The position numbers and the translations under genes are program-made. Shown here one piece after another: positions 32,037-41,437 of a stretch of 64,000 nt of DNA (positions within the stretch are counted from its first letter, which is position 1; every line of letters starts with the position of its first letter). Source of the DNA: Ligula intestinalis. Lineage: Eukaryota > Platyhelminthes > Cestoda > Diphyllobothriidea > Diphyllobothriidae. The stretch covers positions 86,080,385-86,144,384 of the forward strand of contig JAYGXS010000002.1 of assembly GCA_036362985.1 (NCBI GenBank), written 5' to 3'. Below the pieces are notes generated by a model. That model saw only the letters and a list, made by a program, of their open reading frames with translations. It did no database searches and was not told the origin of the DNA.

Positions 32037-34083
32037 TGTGCATCACACATCAGAGGTATTTCGGGTGTTGGACTAGTCTCAATTGTGAAAAACTTGGCGA
32101 AGAAGGAATTTGACATTTCTGCTTTTGCCAAATCCTCTGTAAAAAAATGATTACTACTATCGAGTAAAGGAGGAATGACTTTCTGAAACTGAGCGGATGA
32201 CCGAAAACGGAAGACTTGAGCAACGGATTTGGAAGAGTTAGCATCATTTAGTGTCAGGAACTCTCTACACCTATCTCGTGCAAGCCTTATTTAAGCGCTA
32301 ATTCAAATATTTGCGCTATCCTTAAGTGCACCGACAAAGAGTTATTACACGGATCCTTAATTTGCTTTCAGTAATTTTGAAGTCTATTTTGGAGAAAATG
32401 TGGAACGGTAAAGGAAGCTGAATTTGATTTAATAGGCTTAAGTGGGATAAAAGTCTGAATTTTTTGTAAGGTTTTGTAAAAGTTCATTGAAAAAGATTAT
32501 ATCAACCGTTGAAAAATTAGTATACCAATCTAGAGTTCTTAAAAAGTCATTTATGAGTTCAAGGATTGCGTCAACAAAATCAAGGTTATTGCATTTTAAC
32601 TCAGGCTTTTTAGAAAGAGAGACTGGAAAACATCACTGAATTAATGCGTGGTCACTTGTGAAGAGATCACGATGGAGGTCATTTTTAAAAATATAATCTA
32701 ATTTGCTCTCATTTCTAGTCACTGAACTGACCAGTTGTGACATGTTTGCAAAGTTTATAGTTGCTACCTATTTTTTTAAAATTTTGGCAGACAATTATTT
32801 ACCTCCCAGTCAACGTCTGGCGGATTAAAATAACCTATGATTATTTTTTCATCAACTTCAGCTTCGGCAACTTTTGCAAACAGTGCGCAGAGCGCACTTT
32901 CATTACCAGAATAACATGGGAGATTATAGACGGAGCCAATTAGAGCTTTTTTATTGTACGGGAGGATGACTTAAATAAAGCAAACATCTCCCGAAAAAGA
33001 TGAAATGCTCAGATGAAACGGGAAATGTACAAAAAATGATTTGATATAAAGAAGGCAACCAATGCCACGTTTTTCAATGCAGTCATGTCGGTACAAACTA
33101 AAATTATCTATAGCGAGCGTTGAGTCACAGATAAGAGAGTGAGCCCAAGATTCAGTGATACAAATAACATCTGGATAAAGCTCAAAAGCTACTGTTCTGA
33201 GCTCTAACATTTAATTTACAACTGATCTCGCATTCAGAGAAACTATACTGAACGTATCCCTGAGATGCAGGTTACGCTCGTCAGTATTTATAAAAAAGGA
33301 AAACTTAGTATCGGATAGGGAACCGGCATGGGAGAATCAAAAGGCGGAAAGCAAGATTGCTGTGGTCTACAATTAGCTGAAATATAATTGTTAAATATAT
33401 TAGGATTATTATATGGCGGTCGATTTGCTTGAAAATTGTGGAAAGGGTCCCTGATTTGAGGAGTAAGAAAAGTAGGAGACGGTCGTAAAAAAGGATTATG
33501 ATAAGATTCAGCATACTTTTTCGGAAAACGCACGTTTGATAATGACCTTAATGGGTATGTAAGAATGCAGTCACTGGCAAACATTCCTTCCCGTCTTCCA
33601 AAGCTGTATCACACATAGTTTCAATTTTTTCTGTCACCATCTTTTCGCGACAGACCGTTAATGAATCAAATAGTAAAGTGGATTGCTTTTTGACTGTTAA
33701 GAACCGATTTTGATAACTGTCATCCTGTGTCTTCGTAGTGGAGTTGATTAGACGCTCAACTTGGTGTTCGTAAATTGAGTCTACTGAACTCGAGAGACTT
33801 TTAGCCCTTTTAGCGGGGGTGATTTCGTCGCATCAATCTTGCGACTTCTGCCCTTGAAATTACGACTAGGGATTTTAAACGAAATGTAATTAGATTCTAC
33901 AGTTGACGCCGATGGTGTGGTTGTAACGACTGAGACGGACGAACTACAGGCATTGGGTTTGGGTCCCTCTTGCGCCGCAACTGATCTACACGTTTACTTT
34001 TGTCTCCCATAATAGATCAGACTGACGATTAACGATATTAAACCTCTATACAATCTGTATAAGGCGTTCAACTGTATAAAAAA
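32037..34083 (-). mobile_element. Diverged B-like element, cut by the gap
   Basis: Minus-strand relative of B at clearly lower identity. RT-linker remnants at 32,050-32,500; endonuclease remnants with GDFN-equivalent region near 32,820 and ESWAHSLICDSTLAIDNFSL in 32,971-33,210; ORF1 tail 33,288-33,584. Further 5' (33,590-34,010) an ORF1-like N-terminal region is spread over shifting frames, starting MGDKSKRVDQLRRKRD at ATG 34,010. That N-terminus does not resemble B ORF1, so this is a separate subfamily. Many stops and frameshifts. Confidence 0.75.
33288..33584 (-). pseudogene. ORF1 C-terminal tail of the diverged B-like element
   Basis: 98 codons rich in Pro, Asn, Phe and Tyr (RPSPTFLTPQIRD, NCRPQQSCFPPFDS, LSFPFL end). 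The final 35 residues align with the B tail frame (30,391-30,651). No domain recognised. Confidence 0.6.
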
Positions 34084-34183
34084 NNNNNNNNNNNNNNNNN
34101 NNNNNNNNNNNNNNNNNNNNNNNNNNNNNNNNNNNNNNNNNNNNNNNNNNNNNNNNNNNNNNNNNNNNNNNNNNNNNNNNNNN
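34084..34183. other. Assembly gap (100 N)
   Basis: Exactly 100 N, a conventional size for a gap of unknown length. It separates the B-like 5' region from a Penelope-like fragment, so linkage across it is unproven. Confidence 0.99.
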
Positions 34184-34859
34184 TCAGGAGCTGGAGGATT
34201 TGAGCGTGTCTGAGGCGATTCTCCGTTTCATCGTATTTCTATCGAAGGAGTAGTTGGATAGCTTCGACGGCAAGGTCCTGTGGAATAGAAGTGAAAATGG
34301 GACCTGACATACCATGATATCATTAGGCTGGAGACTTACCCCTTTAAGTTTCTCCAAGAATTAAGTTGACGACCTGACTGTTGTGTCTGAATCAGCGGTC
34401 AATAATTTTGAGCCGTCGGAACAGCCACTTTGCCAGTCCGTAGGTTGTCGTTCCTATGAGAGATACGATTGGCCGGAGGGGGGCGCCCTCTTTGTGCACC
34501 TTGGGGAGACCATAGAAGCGGATCAGGGCCGTTTCTTGCATTCTCGCCATGCGTAGATCAATTGGTGATATTGCACCTGAGTTCTCCATTGCCAACACTG
34601 TTGTGTTGATCTCGCGTGTCAGGGTTTTCATGGGGTTATATTTGCACGGGACGTAGGACTGACGATCGTCCAACAAAGTCGGAGCTTTGTGATTGTAGTC
34701 TGTGCTGCCCACTACGACAGTAGACCACTCCTTGTCCGCCGGCACGATCACGACGTCATTGTCGGCTCTGAGTTCTCTAAGTGCTTTACGTTCGACCTTG
34801 GAGAGAGCGTCACGTGGTCGATGTGCGATGAGGAGGGACGACACCTGATGACGTATGAG
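34184..34859 (-). mobile_element. Penelope-like element, minus-strand RT fragment
   Basis: Minus strand from 34,850 down reads a Penelope-type RT N-terminal half: ALRELRADNDVVIVPADKEW, a catalytic-core precursor block, IRFYGLPKVHKEGAPLRPIV and YGLAKWLFRRLKIIDR, then a stop. The sequence continues to the gap. It faces the plus-strand copy head-to-head: 34,184-34,492 is the reverse complement of 34,860-35,171. The 190-codon frame at 34,392-34,964 is a chimera; its first ~35 codons are antisense of the plus copy. Confidence 0.82.
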
Positions 34860-35023
34860 GGCGCACCCCTCCGGCCAATCGTATCTCTCAAAGGAACTCC
34901 AACCTACGGACTGGCAAAGTGGCTGTTCCGACGGCTCAAAATTATTGACCGCTGATTCAGACACAACAGTTAGGTCATCAACACAATTCTCGGAGAAACT
35001 TTAAGGTGTAAGTCTCCCGCCAG

Positions 35024-35656
35024 ATGATATCATGGTTTCCTTGTATGTCAGGTCCCATTTTTACTTCTATTGCACAGGACCTGGCCGTTGAAACTATCCA
35101 ACTATTCCTTCGAGAGAAATACGATGAAACGGAGAATCGCCTCAGGCACGCTCAAATCCTCCAGTTCCTGAAGTTCTGCCTGAAGACGTACTTTACCTTC
35201 AACGGAAATATTTACAAGCAGGTGAAGGGCACGCCTATGTGTTCGCCTATTTCCGGACTCATAGCAGAGGCGGTCCTGCAACAGCTGGAGTCGCTGGCTT
35301 TCCGACACCACTGACCTAAACTCTAGGCTGCGTATGTGGACGACACCTTCCTCATTATTGAGCGGGATGAGGTGCTGACAGTCAAAGAACGTCTAAACGC
35401 CGTCTTCGCGGACATTCAATTTACGATGAAGGAAGAGGAAAACAACCAGCTGGCCTTCCTGGATGTCGTCGTTTGCCGCAAAGATGATGGTGGCCTTAAA
35501 ACTAAAGTGTTCAGGAAAGCAACCAACACTATGCAAGTCCTGAACTACAACAGCAACCATGCAATCGGTCACAAACGCTGCTGCGTAAGAGCGCTATTCC
35601 GGCGCGTCGAGACGCATTGCAGCGAAGTGGCAGACAATATGTTCGACGGGTACTGA
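35024..35656 (+). pseudogene. Penelope-like RT core
   Basis: Two frames. The first (96 codons) ends with the GTPMCSPISGLIAEAVLQQLE block typical of Penelope RTs. The second (106 codons) starts just after the expected Tyr-Val-Asp and gives DDTFLIIERDEV, so the catalytic YVDD is encoded across 35,331-35,345. Then come FTMKEEENNQLAFLDVVVCR and KVFRKATNTMQVLNYNSNH, the usual RT3 tail. Catalytic aspartates are present. A frameshift and stops between 35,312 and 35,335 disable it. Confidence 0.86.
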
Positions 35657-35976
35657 GAGCGAATGCATACCCGCACAATTATGTCAACCAGTGCATTCGC
35701 AAACGAGAGACGAAGCCACGTCCAGCTGGTCCAAACGTTTGGCGAGCTCTTCCGTACGTGAAGAATTTATCGGAAGCGGTCAGCCGTCTACTCACCCCAC
35801 TTGGAGTTGGAGTTGCACACAGGCCGGAAGCAACCATCAGACGCCGGGTCATTAGGCCGAAAGACCCACTGCCACGGCAGGAAACGGCTAGAGTCGTTTA
35901 CCGGATCTGGTGTAGTTGTGGACAAAGCAACTAAGTCGGAGAAACCGGGAGATGACTCCAGACCGAGCATGCAGCG

Positions 35977-36321
35977 GTGGTGAGAAAGAAAGACGTCAAC
36001 TCCCAGGTTGCAGCCCACTCAACGGGACCCGGCCATATTTTCAAGTTTGACGAGGCCGTTATCCTCGCAAGAGGAGACAACCGCGTGAGCCGCGAGCTGC
36101 TCGAGTCATGGTTCTCAGGCCCCCCGTCCATCAACAAGCGCAACAATTTGGCGTTCCCATACGGTGTACTGAGAAATTTCCTGAGCAAGGAAATCAGTCA
36201 CGTGGGAAGGACTAGGTGCAACTCTGATGACAGCGGGCGTAATTGTCAAGAACGTATCCAACCTGCATCTGACGTGGACAAGAACGCTGTTGCAATTAAG
36301 GAGCAATCACCGGACCAATAA
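35977..36321 (+). pseudogene. GIY-YIG endonuclease C-terminal part
   Basis: About 100 meaningful codons after the broken GIY-YIG start. SQVAAHSTGPGHIFKFDEAV, VSRELLESWFSGPPSINKRN and LAFPYGVLRNFL follow the layout of Penelope GIY-YIG domains (His-rich middle, then catalytic Glu in RELLESW, then the Asn block). The N-terminal catalytic Tyr/Arg part lies in the previous frame. Confidence 0.82.
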
Positions 36322-36449
36322 AGACCTCCAGTGGTGGCTACAGGAACAGACAATTATAGTACTCATGTGGATGACCGCTGTGAACTATACATACCATGCA
36401 ATCTGTGCATGTATCATCCCTTATCTGCGCATGTCTCACACCTGTTTAC

Positions 36450-36500
36450 GATAACCTATGACTAAGGATTCCCGACGGAATTCTAAACGTCAGGAAAATA
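36450..36500 (+). ncRNA. Decayed hammerhead-ribozyme-like motif in the Penelope 3' region
   Basis: Aligns with the motif at 56,060-56,103. Stem II is kept by compensating changes (GAUUCC with GGAAU, same bulge position). The ACGUC cleavage segment and AGG of stem I are kept, followed by AAAATAAA. The CUGAUGA core is disrupted and GAAA reads UAAA, so self-cleavage is unlikely. Penelope-like elements of flatworms are known to carry such motifs. Confidence 0.5.
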
Positions 36501-36545
36501 AAGTCCTTGTTCCAGTGATCGCATCTTCTTCTTCTTTGGAACTGC

Positions 36546-38440
36546 TGCCTGGAACTCGCATATTATACTCTATTGGCGACCGAGTCGTCTTCTTTTCAAT
36601 TATATCCCGAGACTTGCATGTTCCCTTGGTAGTGTAGAAGGTTTTCTTGGATATTTTTGGATAAACAGTTCCCCATATCTCACGATGTTTGGTTTTGCTT
36701 AATGTAAGCAGAACAATTGGCGCATGCTATCTCCAGTTAAAGTTTGGTATGAAATTGCAAAACGAAGGCTCATTTCTGTTATCTTTCTCGACTAGATATG
36801 CATAGACAGCTTATGTCGGCCACACAGTGAGAGACGAGAAATTTCTTTCCGTCGGCGTTAGTGATTAACAAATGGTTTGTGAAGTTTTATAAGCATTAAG
36901 TCACATATGTTTCGCTCTATATAGCGCATAGGTAAGACAAAAATTGGATGAAAGATATTTTTTTCGAAGAATTTGAAATTTTTTTTCTTTTGACAAGTAT
37001 TACGGTTTTTTTGAAACACTGACAGATTTCACTTGTCAACCTGCAGTTTCCAGTACACACAACAGCATTGAGACGTCCTCTGAGCCCACTATCATATTTG
37101 CTTATCACTACATGAATGAATCCTGACGAATCCATTAGAGTTTGATGCAAATGTGGCGCTTACGCTATTCCAAGTTAGGTCAGCTATGCGTTAAACGTTA
37201 TTCGGCATTCAAACAAAATCGGCTTAAATTTTTATTTTACGCTTAATTCTAGGAGTTACGTAGGAGTATGCTTGCCGTTTAGCTACCTAGGTAAAGAATA
37301 ATCTCACAAATTGAGGCAAATACGCTTATCTCAGGTATGCGTATGACTAGATCAGACTAATCAAAAGACAAGCCCTTTCATGAATAACAAAATTTAGCTA
37401 TCCTGGTGAATATTCAAACATCTTAAATTCCTTAGTGACCAATCATTAAGAATTAAAGCAATCCCACTTCATATGTCCTTCGAATCATGCTTGCACCAGT
37501 GTGTAAAATACCGAGAACTTAGTAATATCATAAGAAAAACAACATGGCAAACCTAATGCCACCTTAACGTTCATATATAAAATCTTAACCGATTCAATGA
37601 CATATTCCATCAAAAGAAGGCGAGAGCTTTATGAGAACGCTGACTATTCATAAAAGATCAGATGAAAGGTCATACCGGGTCTGCAATGACGGTGCCTGTG
37701 AATACGTTTTGGTTTTAAGGCCACCACGGACAAACAAGATCTCCACTTATTTAATGCCCAATCGTAAATTGTGAACGCAGTCTCACTTCCTCTCTACGTA
37801 AAACCATTGTTTTTCGAAAATGTAGGATTCAGAGAAGACCACTCAGTTGCCAAAGCAGAGAATTTACTCTTATGTTAACAATTCATCCAAAGTAGATAGA
37901 AAACAAAAAAGGAAGCATGATATTAACTCATATTTCATATATTTAAATCGATTCATCAAAGAAAAACATGGTGCCTTTGCGAGAACGCTAATCGTTATTT
38001 AAAGATGACATCGATGGTCACATCAGATGAACAACAGCAATAAGTCCAAAAAAGTTTCAATTCTTAAGCCATCCTGGGCAGTGTTAAAAATTACATAGGT
38101 GTTCAATGAGATCTTCCATTGTGGTGATGCAGACAAATACGTTCAAATGAGGATGCCAAATGTAAAAATTGCTTTTTTTATATTCTGCGCCTATGGATTG
38201 TGTTAAATAAACAGTCAAACGGGAGTATAAAATGGACAGAAAATGTGTGCAACAACAAACATGTTTCAGTTCAGGTTTCTTCAAAATTTGTGCGTGATAT
38301 AAACAACACGGACATATGCACCTCCTAATGTCTTAGCACAACTAACATAAAATACTTCACTTTCTCAGATGTTTTGGAACAGCCTCCATTGGCAAAGTGC
38401 AACCTGATCGAGGGTGGTCCCCAACGTCGGCCAATTTTTT
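36546..38440. other. AT-rich non-coding stretch
   Basis: No convincing coding region. Short frames at 36,917-37,150 and 38,084-38,284 have no recognisable domain. The latter lies in the 3' flank that is shared with the receptor pseudogene (54,480-54,780), so it is probably receptor 3' UTR or a decayed 3' exon. Confidence 0.55.
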
Positions 38441-39532
38441 CTAACCGATTTTCTTTTTTATTGATTCAACTGCGACGGAGATCAGCGATCGCATCGCAGA
38501 AATGTAGAAAAAGAGGATCAGTGGTACCAGAGCGGTAAACAGGCTCATCAATATCACACTGAACTTTTGAGCTGGGCTGCGCAGCTTGTATGTGAAAACA
38601 CCAGCCGCACTCAGCAATTGTTGAACGGATTCAAAGGTTGTGCCTGCTATATAGGCAGCAGTTAGAGGTATGATACAACAGGAAGCCGACCAGGCATGAC
38701 GAACATATTTATTAGCCGGTCTCTCAAGGATTCAAGCGCTATTGCTTTCACATTCGCGACGTTCACGTTCAGCCGATGATGACGCTGACTGTACAGATGC
38801 GGTGCTGTTTGTGGTTCTGGTTGCAGATGTTGGCAATGACTGCGATTTTGGAAAGTAGAATTCGTCAAGTTCATCTGTAATAAAAGCCCGCTCTGTGTTC
38901 CACAATCGCAGAATCAAAGCAGTGCAGATACAGAGATAAATGACCGGATAAATGAATCCAAATAGCATGACCGAGGGAAAAGCGTGAGCATAGAGCAATG
39001 TTAAGATGGTAAAGTTCTCAGGCGATGGAGCACAGGCACAGTTCTTTGTGTTCGGATGCGCCAGTAGCAACATAGGCAACGCCCCAATAAAACTGAGAAT
39101 AAAAATGAGAAGGAGATATGCAGTGAGACGCTGTTTCTCCGTGGTAATGAGATAATTGTTCATTTGCAGCATCTCGAAGGCCCTGTTACAGACAAAGAAG
39201 AAAAGACTGTGGCAAATTTGAAAGTAAGTGTACCAGAAGGGAAAACGAGTAGTCCATACAATGCAGATAAAGCAATCCACGTACGGGTTGCCAGTGTTGG
39301 GGTTACCGAAGCCAACATTTTCCATGAAGTCAATAAGCGTGAATGCTAAGCAACTGGAGGAGAGCACTCGAAGAAGGATCAAGCCTTCGGACTTCTTACA
39401 GTGAAGGCAGAAGAGAAGAACAGAAACAGTGAAATTTGCCATGAAGCCGAAGCTGTTGAGCATAATTGCGACAATATCTAGGACACTTTCGCAGTTATTG
39501 AATGGACCACAATAACTGACATCAGACGTCAT
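38441..39532 (-). pseudogene. Seven-transmembrane rhodopsin-like orphan receptor with one in-frame TGA
   Basis: 363 codons in one frame from ATG 39,532 to TAG 38,441, broken only by TGA at 38,732-38,734 (codon 267). Hydrophobic segments near residues 18-43, 51-74, 93-118, 135-158, 174-208, 280-305 and 321-345 give a full 7TM topology. The DRY position reads NRA (116-118). ECL2 is NTKNCACAPSPEN; TM7 has VPLILFFYISAMR. The Ser/Thr-rich loop 3 holds the TGA. No intron is needed. It looks like a flatworm-specific orphan class A receptor (PROF-like), an uncertain family call. It would act in the plasma membrane. The TGA may be a recent nonsense change, a base error, or true pseudogenisation. Confidence 0.78.
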
Positions 39533-41122
39533 CTTTGAATTAGCAGCCTACGTCGATAGTGGACGTATGAGGTAAGTGATTATTTGAGATAGACCAGCAA
39601 AATTCCAGACTGATACAGGCGATTTGTTTAACCAATCAGAATACGAGACGGACATGTACACGGCCAAATTACGGGAATTCTCACAACAATCTATCAGGCT
39701 ACTTGGATTAAAGGGGGCTTCCTCCTTTGTCAAAATATTGAACTCTTTGTATGGAGTTTTTAACATCAAAGAAATTTTTTTTAAATGTCGGGAGATGGTT
39801 ATTTTATTATTCATCGACTGTTTAAGCCGAACATTGGGGCTCATTCTCAAGCCTAGCATTGGCCAAAAATGCCTCGTATTTTGGGCATATGCAAATTGCC
39901 GACAGGCACGAAAGAAACTGGTGTGGCCATTTCCGACATATTAGCGGTCATCTATCCGTCATATTCCACCACATTTGTTTGCACCACCCAAGGTTTGACC
40001 CCACGATATTTCAAACAGTATTCAAAACACTGTGACAACGCTTAACCTGGTCCGTCTTCTCATTGCACACTCCCTCGTACGCAAGTGCAACCTTGTGGCC
40101 TCGTCTTGTACGGGTAGACCTACACTACGGTTATTTGGGTTGGCAGATGATTTCAAGAACTCGATGACTTCACTCGACCGTTTGCTGTCAGCTCGGTCTA
40201 TCACTGTGGCAGCAAAAGGTCGAGCTGATGGTTGATATTTAGACTGTGCACGGCAACGTGCCCTTTGATTCCCTTCTGCCAGTTTTGTAACTTGGACGGC
40301 ATGGAAGGTCAACTTATTACTGACTTCTTCTTTCTCGGTAAACTGAATGTCGTGAAAGTTCGTTTTGTGAACATTCGGTGCTAGAACTGTGTGTTCTTAC
40401 CATTAACACTAACGACTCATTCATCAATAGGCAATTTTAATTATATTCAACGTACATCAACCTCAAAGAAGCCTATAAATGGCGTCAACCAACAAAGCTT
40501 CCTATTGACTAAGGATGACAAAGCATTATTGATTTATTGGTATGTTTAAAACTCCGCACTGTTCTATATACATTTCCCGCACGTCCGACGAGGACCTGGT
40601 GTGCCGGTATCGAACATTTGCAATAAAGTTGTTTAAAGTTTCCCAAGGAATGTCCTCTACCAAATTATAAATAAAGTGTACCCGGTCTAGCTACAAGTTT
40701 GCTTGCAGGCCGAAAATATTTTCGTGTATGCTGAGCTCCTTAGTGAACCAAAATTTCCATATTTACGTCGAAAACTTTCGAAGTAATTGCACTAGAGTTT
40801 GAAAGGCCTTAGAGAAGCAGTATTCATCGAAGAATGAGAATGCCCCTTTGTTGAAGTGCAGCACTGACAGCCAGGCTTTGTTTACTTCAAGCAGTTTAGC
40901 AAAGGTTTACGTAGCTTCTCAGTCCACACACTTAAATCCTTCTAAGTCCCAATTGGCTGCAGTGATATGTCATTAAGGCAGTAAAGCCTGCATTTTACAG
41001 ATCTGGTACCGTCGACTCATAGAAAGTAACAAAACTTCACATCCAACGAAGAAACAAAATAATCATAACATTGATCGGCACTGATGTACCATGCGGTCCA
41101 TTTTATCCATTTAATCATCGGC
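39533..41122. other. Receptor 5' flank and non-coding DNA
   Basis: The first ~70 bp upstream of the receptor ATG are conserved with the paralogue (53,100-53,168), suggesting a shared 5' UTR or promoter. Farther out no gene was recognised. A 96-codon minus frame at 40,022-40,312 is basic and without a known domain, and is not called. Confidence 0.5.
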
Positions 41123-41437
41123 GTCAACTAGAATCAAGCAAATCTGCCAAGCATCTTAATAAGTACAGCAGCCTAGTAGTCATTCTGGTGGATTCTAGAT
41201 GATAACTAAAGAAATCCCGCTTGGACAGTCAACTTACGGTCCCGTAATGATGGATTGCATAAGAGCAGCGAAGCTGGGCGGTTAAAAGTGATCCAAGTGT
41301 GATTAAATCTACGGTGTGAAGTGTGGCATTTGTGGCTAAGTGGTAGAGCATTGGCTTCCACTGAAGGCTTATCCTACTATGCAGGTTCAAATTCCGCCAA
41401 ATGCCGCGAGTTTTTTCACAATAAGGTCAACTAGAAT
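41123..41437 (+). repeat. ~300-bp repeat with internal tRNA-like module (copy 1)
   Basis: Bounded by identical 12-mers GTCAACTAGAAT at 41,123-41,134 and 41,426-41,437. Positions about 41,170-41,320 match the reverse complement of 60,700-60,850, including CATTCTGGTGGATTCTAG. Then comes a tRNA-like segment: a perfect 7-bp acceptor stem GGCATTT/AAATGCC, an A-box-like TGGCTAAGTGGTAGAGCA (41,332-41,349), and a B-box-like GGTTCAAATTC (41,394-41,404). A T-run follows. Either a tRNA-derived SINE-type element or remains of a tandem tRNA-gene repeat. Confidence 0.65.
41325..41412 (+). tRNA. tRNA-like sequence or tRNA pseudogene within the repeat
   Basis: Acceptor arms pair perfectly (GGCATTT with AAATGCC) and both Pol III box elements are recognisable. 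The spacing between boxes is about 45 nt, long for a class I tRNA, and the D and anticodon stems pair poorly. I do not assign an anticodon. Probably a pseudogene serving as internal Pol III promoter. Confidence 0.4.

Larger units (their letters stand above)
34860..36545 (+). mobile_element. Penelope-like element with RT and GIY-YIG endonuclease, decayed
   Basis: 5'-truncated plus copy starting at GAPLRPIVSLKGTPTYGL. RT core follows (35,024-35,314: FNGNIYKQVKGTPMCSPISG; 35,336-35,656: YVDDTFLIIERDEV), then a linker and a GIY-YIG domain. The domain begins at VVYRIWCSCGQSN (35,890-35,932). The Tyr of the second half-motif is a TAA, followed by VGETGR and TGA. The domain then continues in another frame at 35,977-36,321. 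The 3' part (36,440-36,510) carries a hammerhead-like remnant. Five or more lesions. Confidence 0.87.

Noticed and set aside
34857..34964. First ~35 codons of the 190-codon minus frame as a real protein N-terminus
   Set aside because: They are the antisense translation of the plus-strand Penelope RT across an inverted junction.
38732..38734. TGA in the receptor read as selenocysteine
   Set aside because: The paralogue has GTA at this position, the site is in a variable loop, and I saw no convincing SECIS-like hairpin in the 3' flank.
40022..40312. 96-codon minus frame as a gene
   Set aside because: Basic, no recognisable domain, no splice or homology support visible.
41325..41412. Functional tRNA gene with assigned anticodon
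   Set aside because: D and anticodon stems pair poorly and box spacing is too long; called tRNA-like only.
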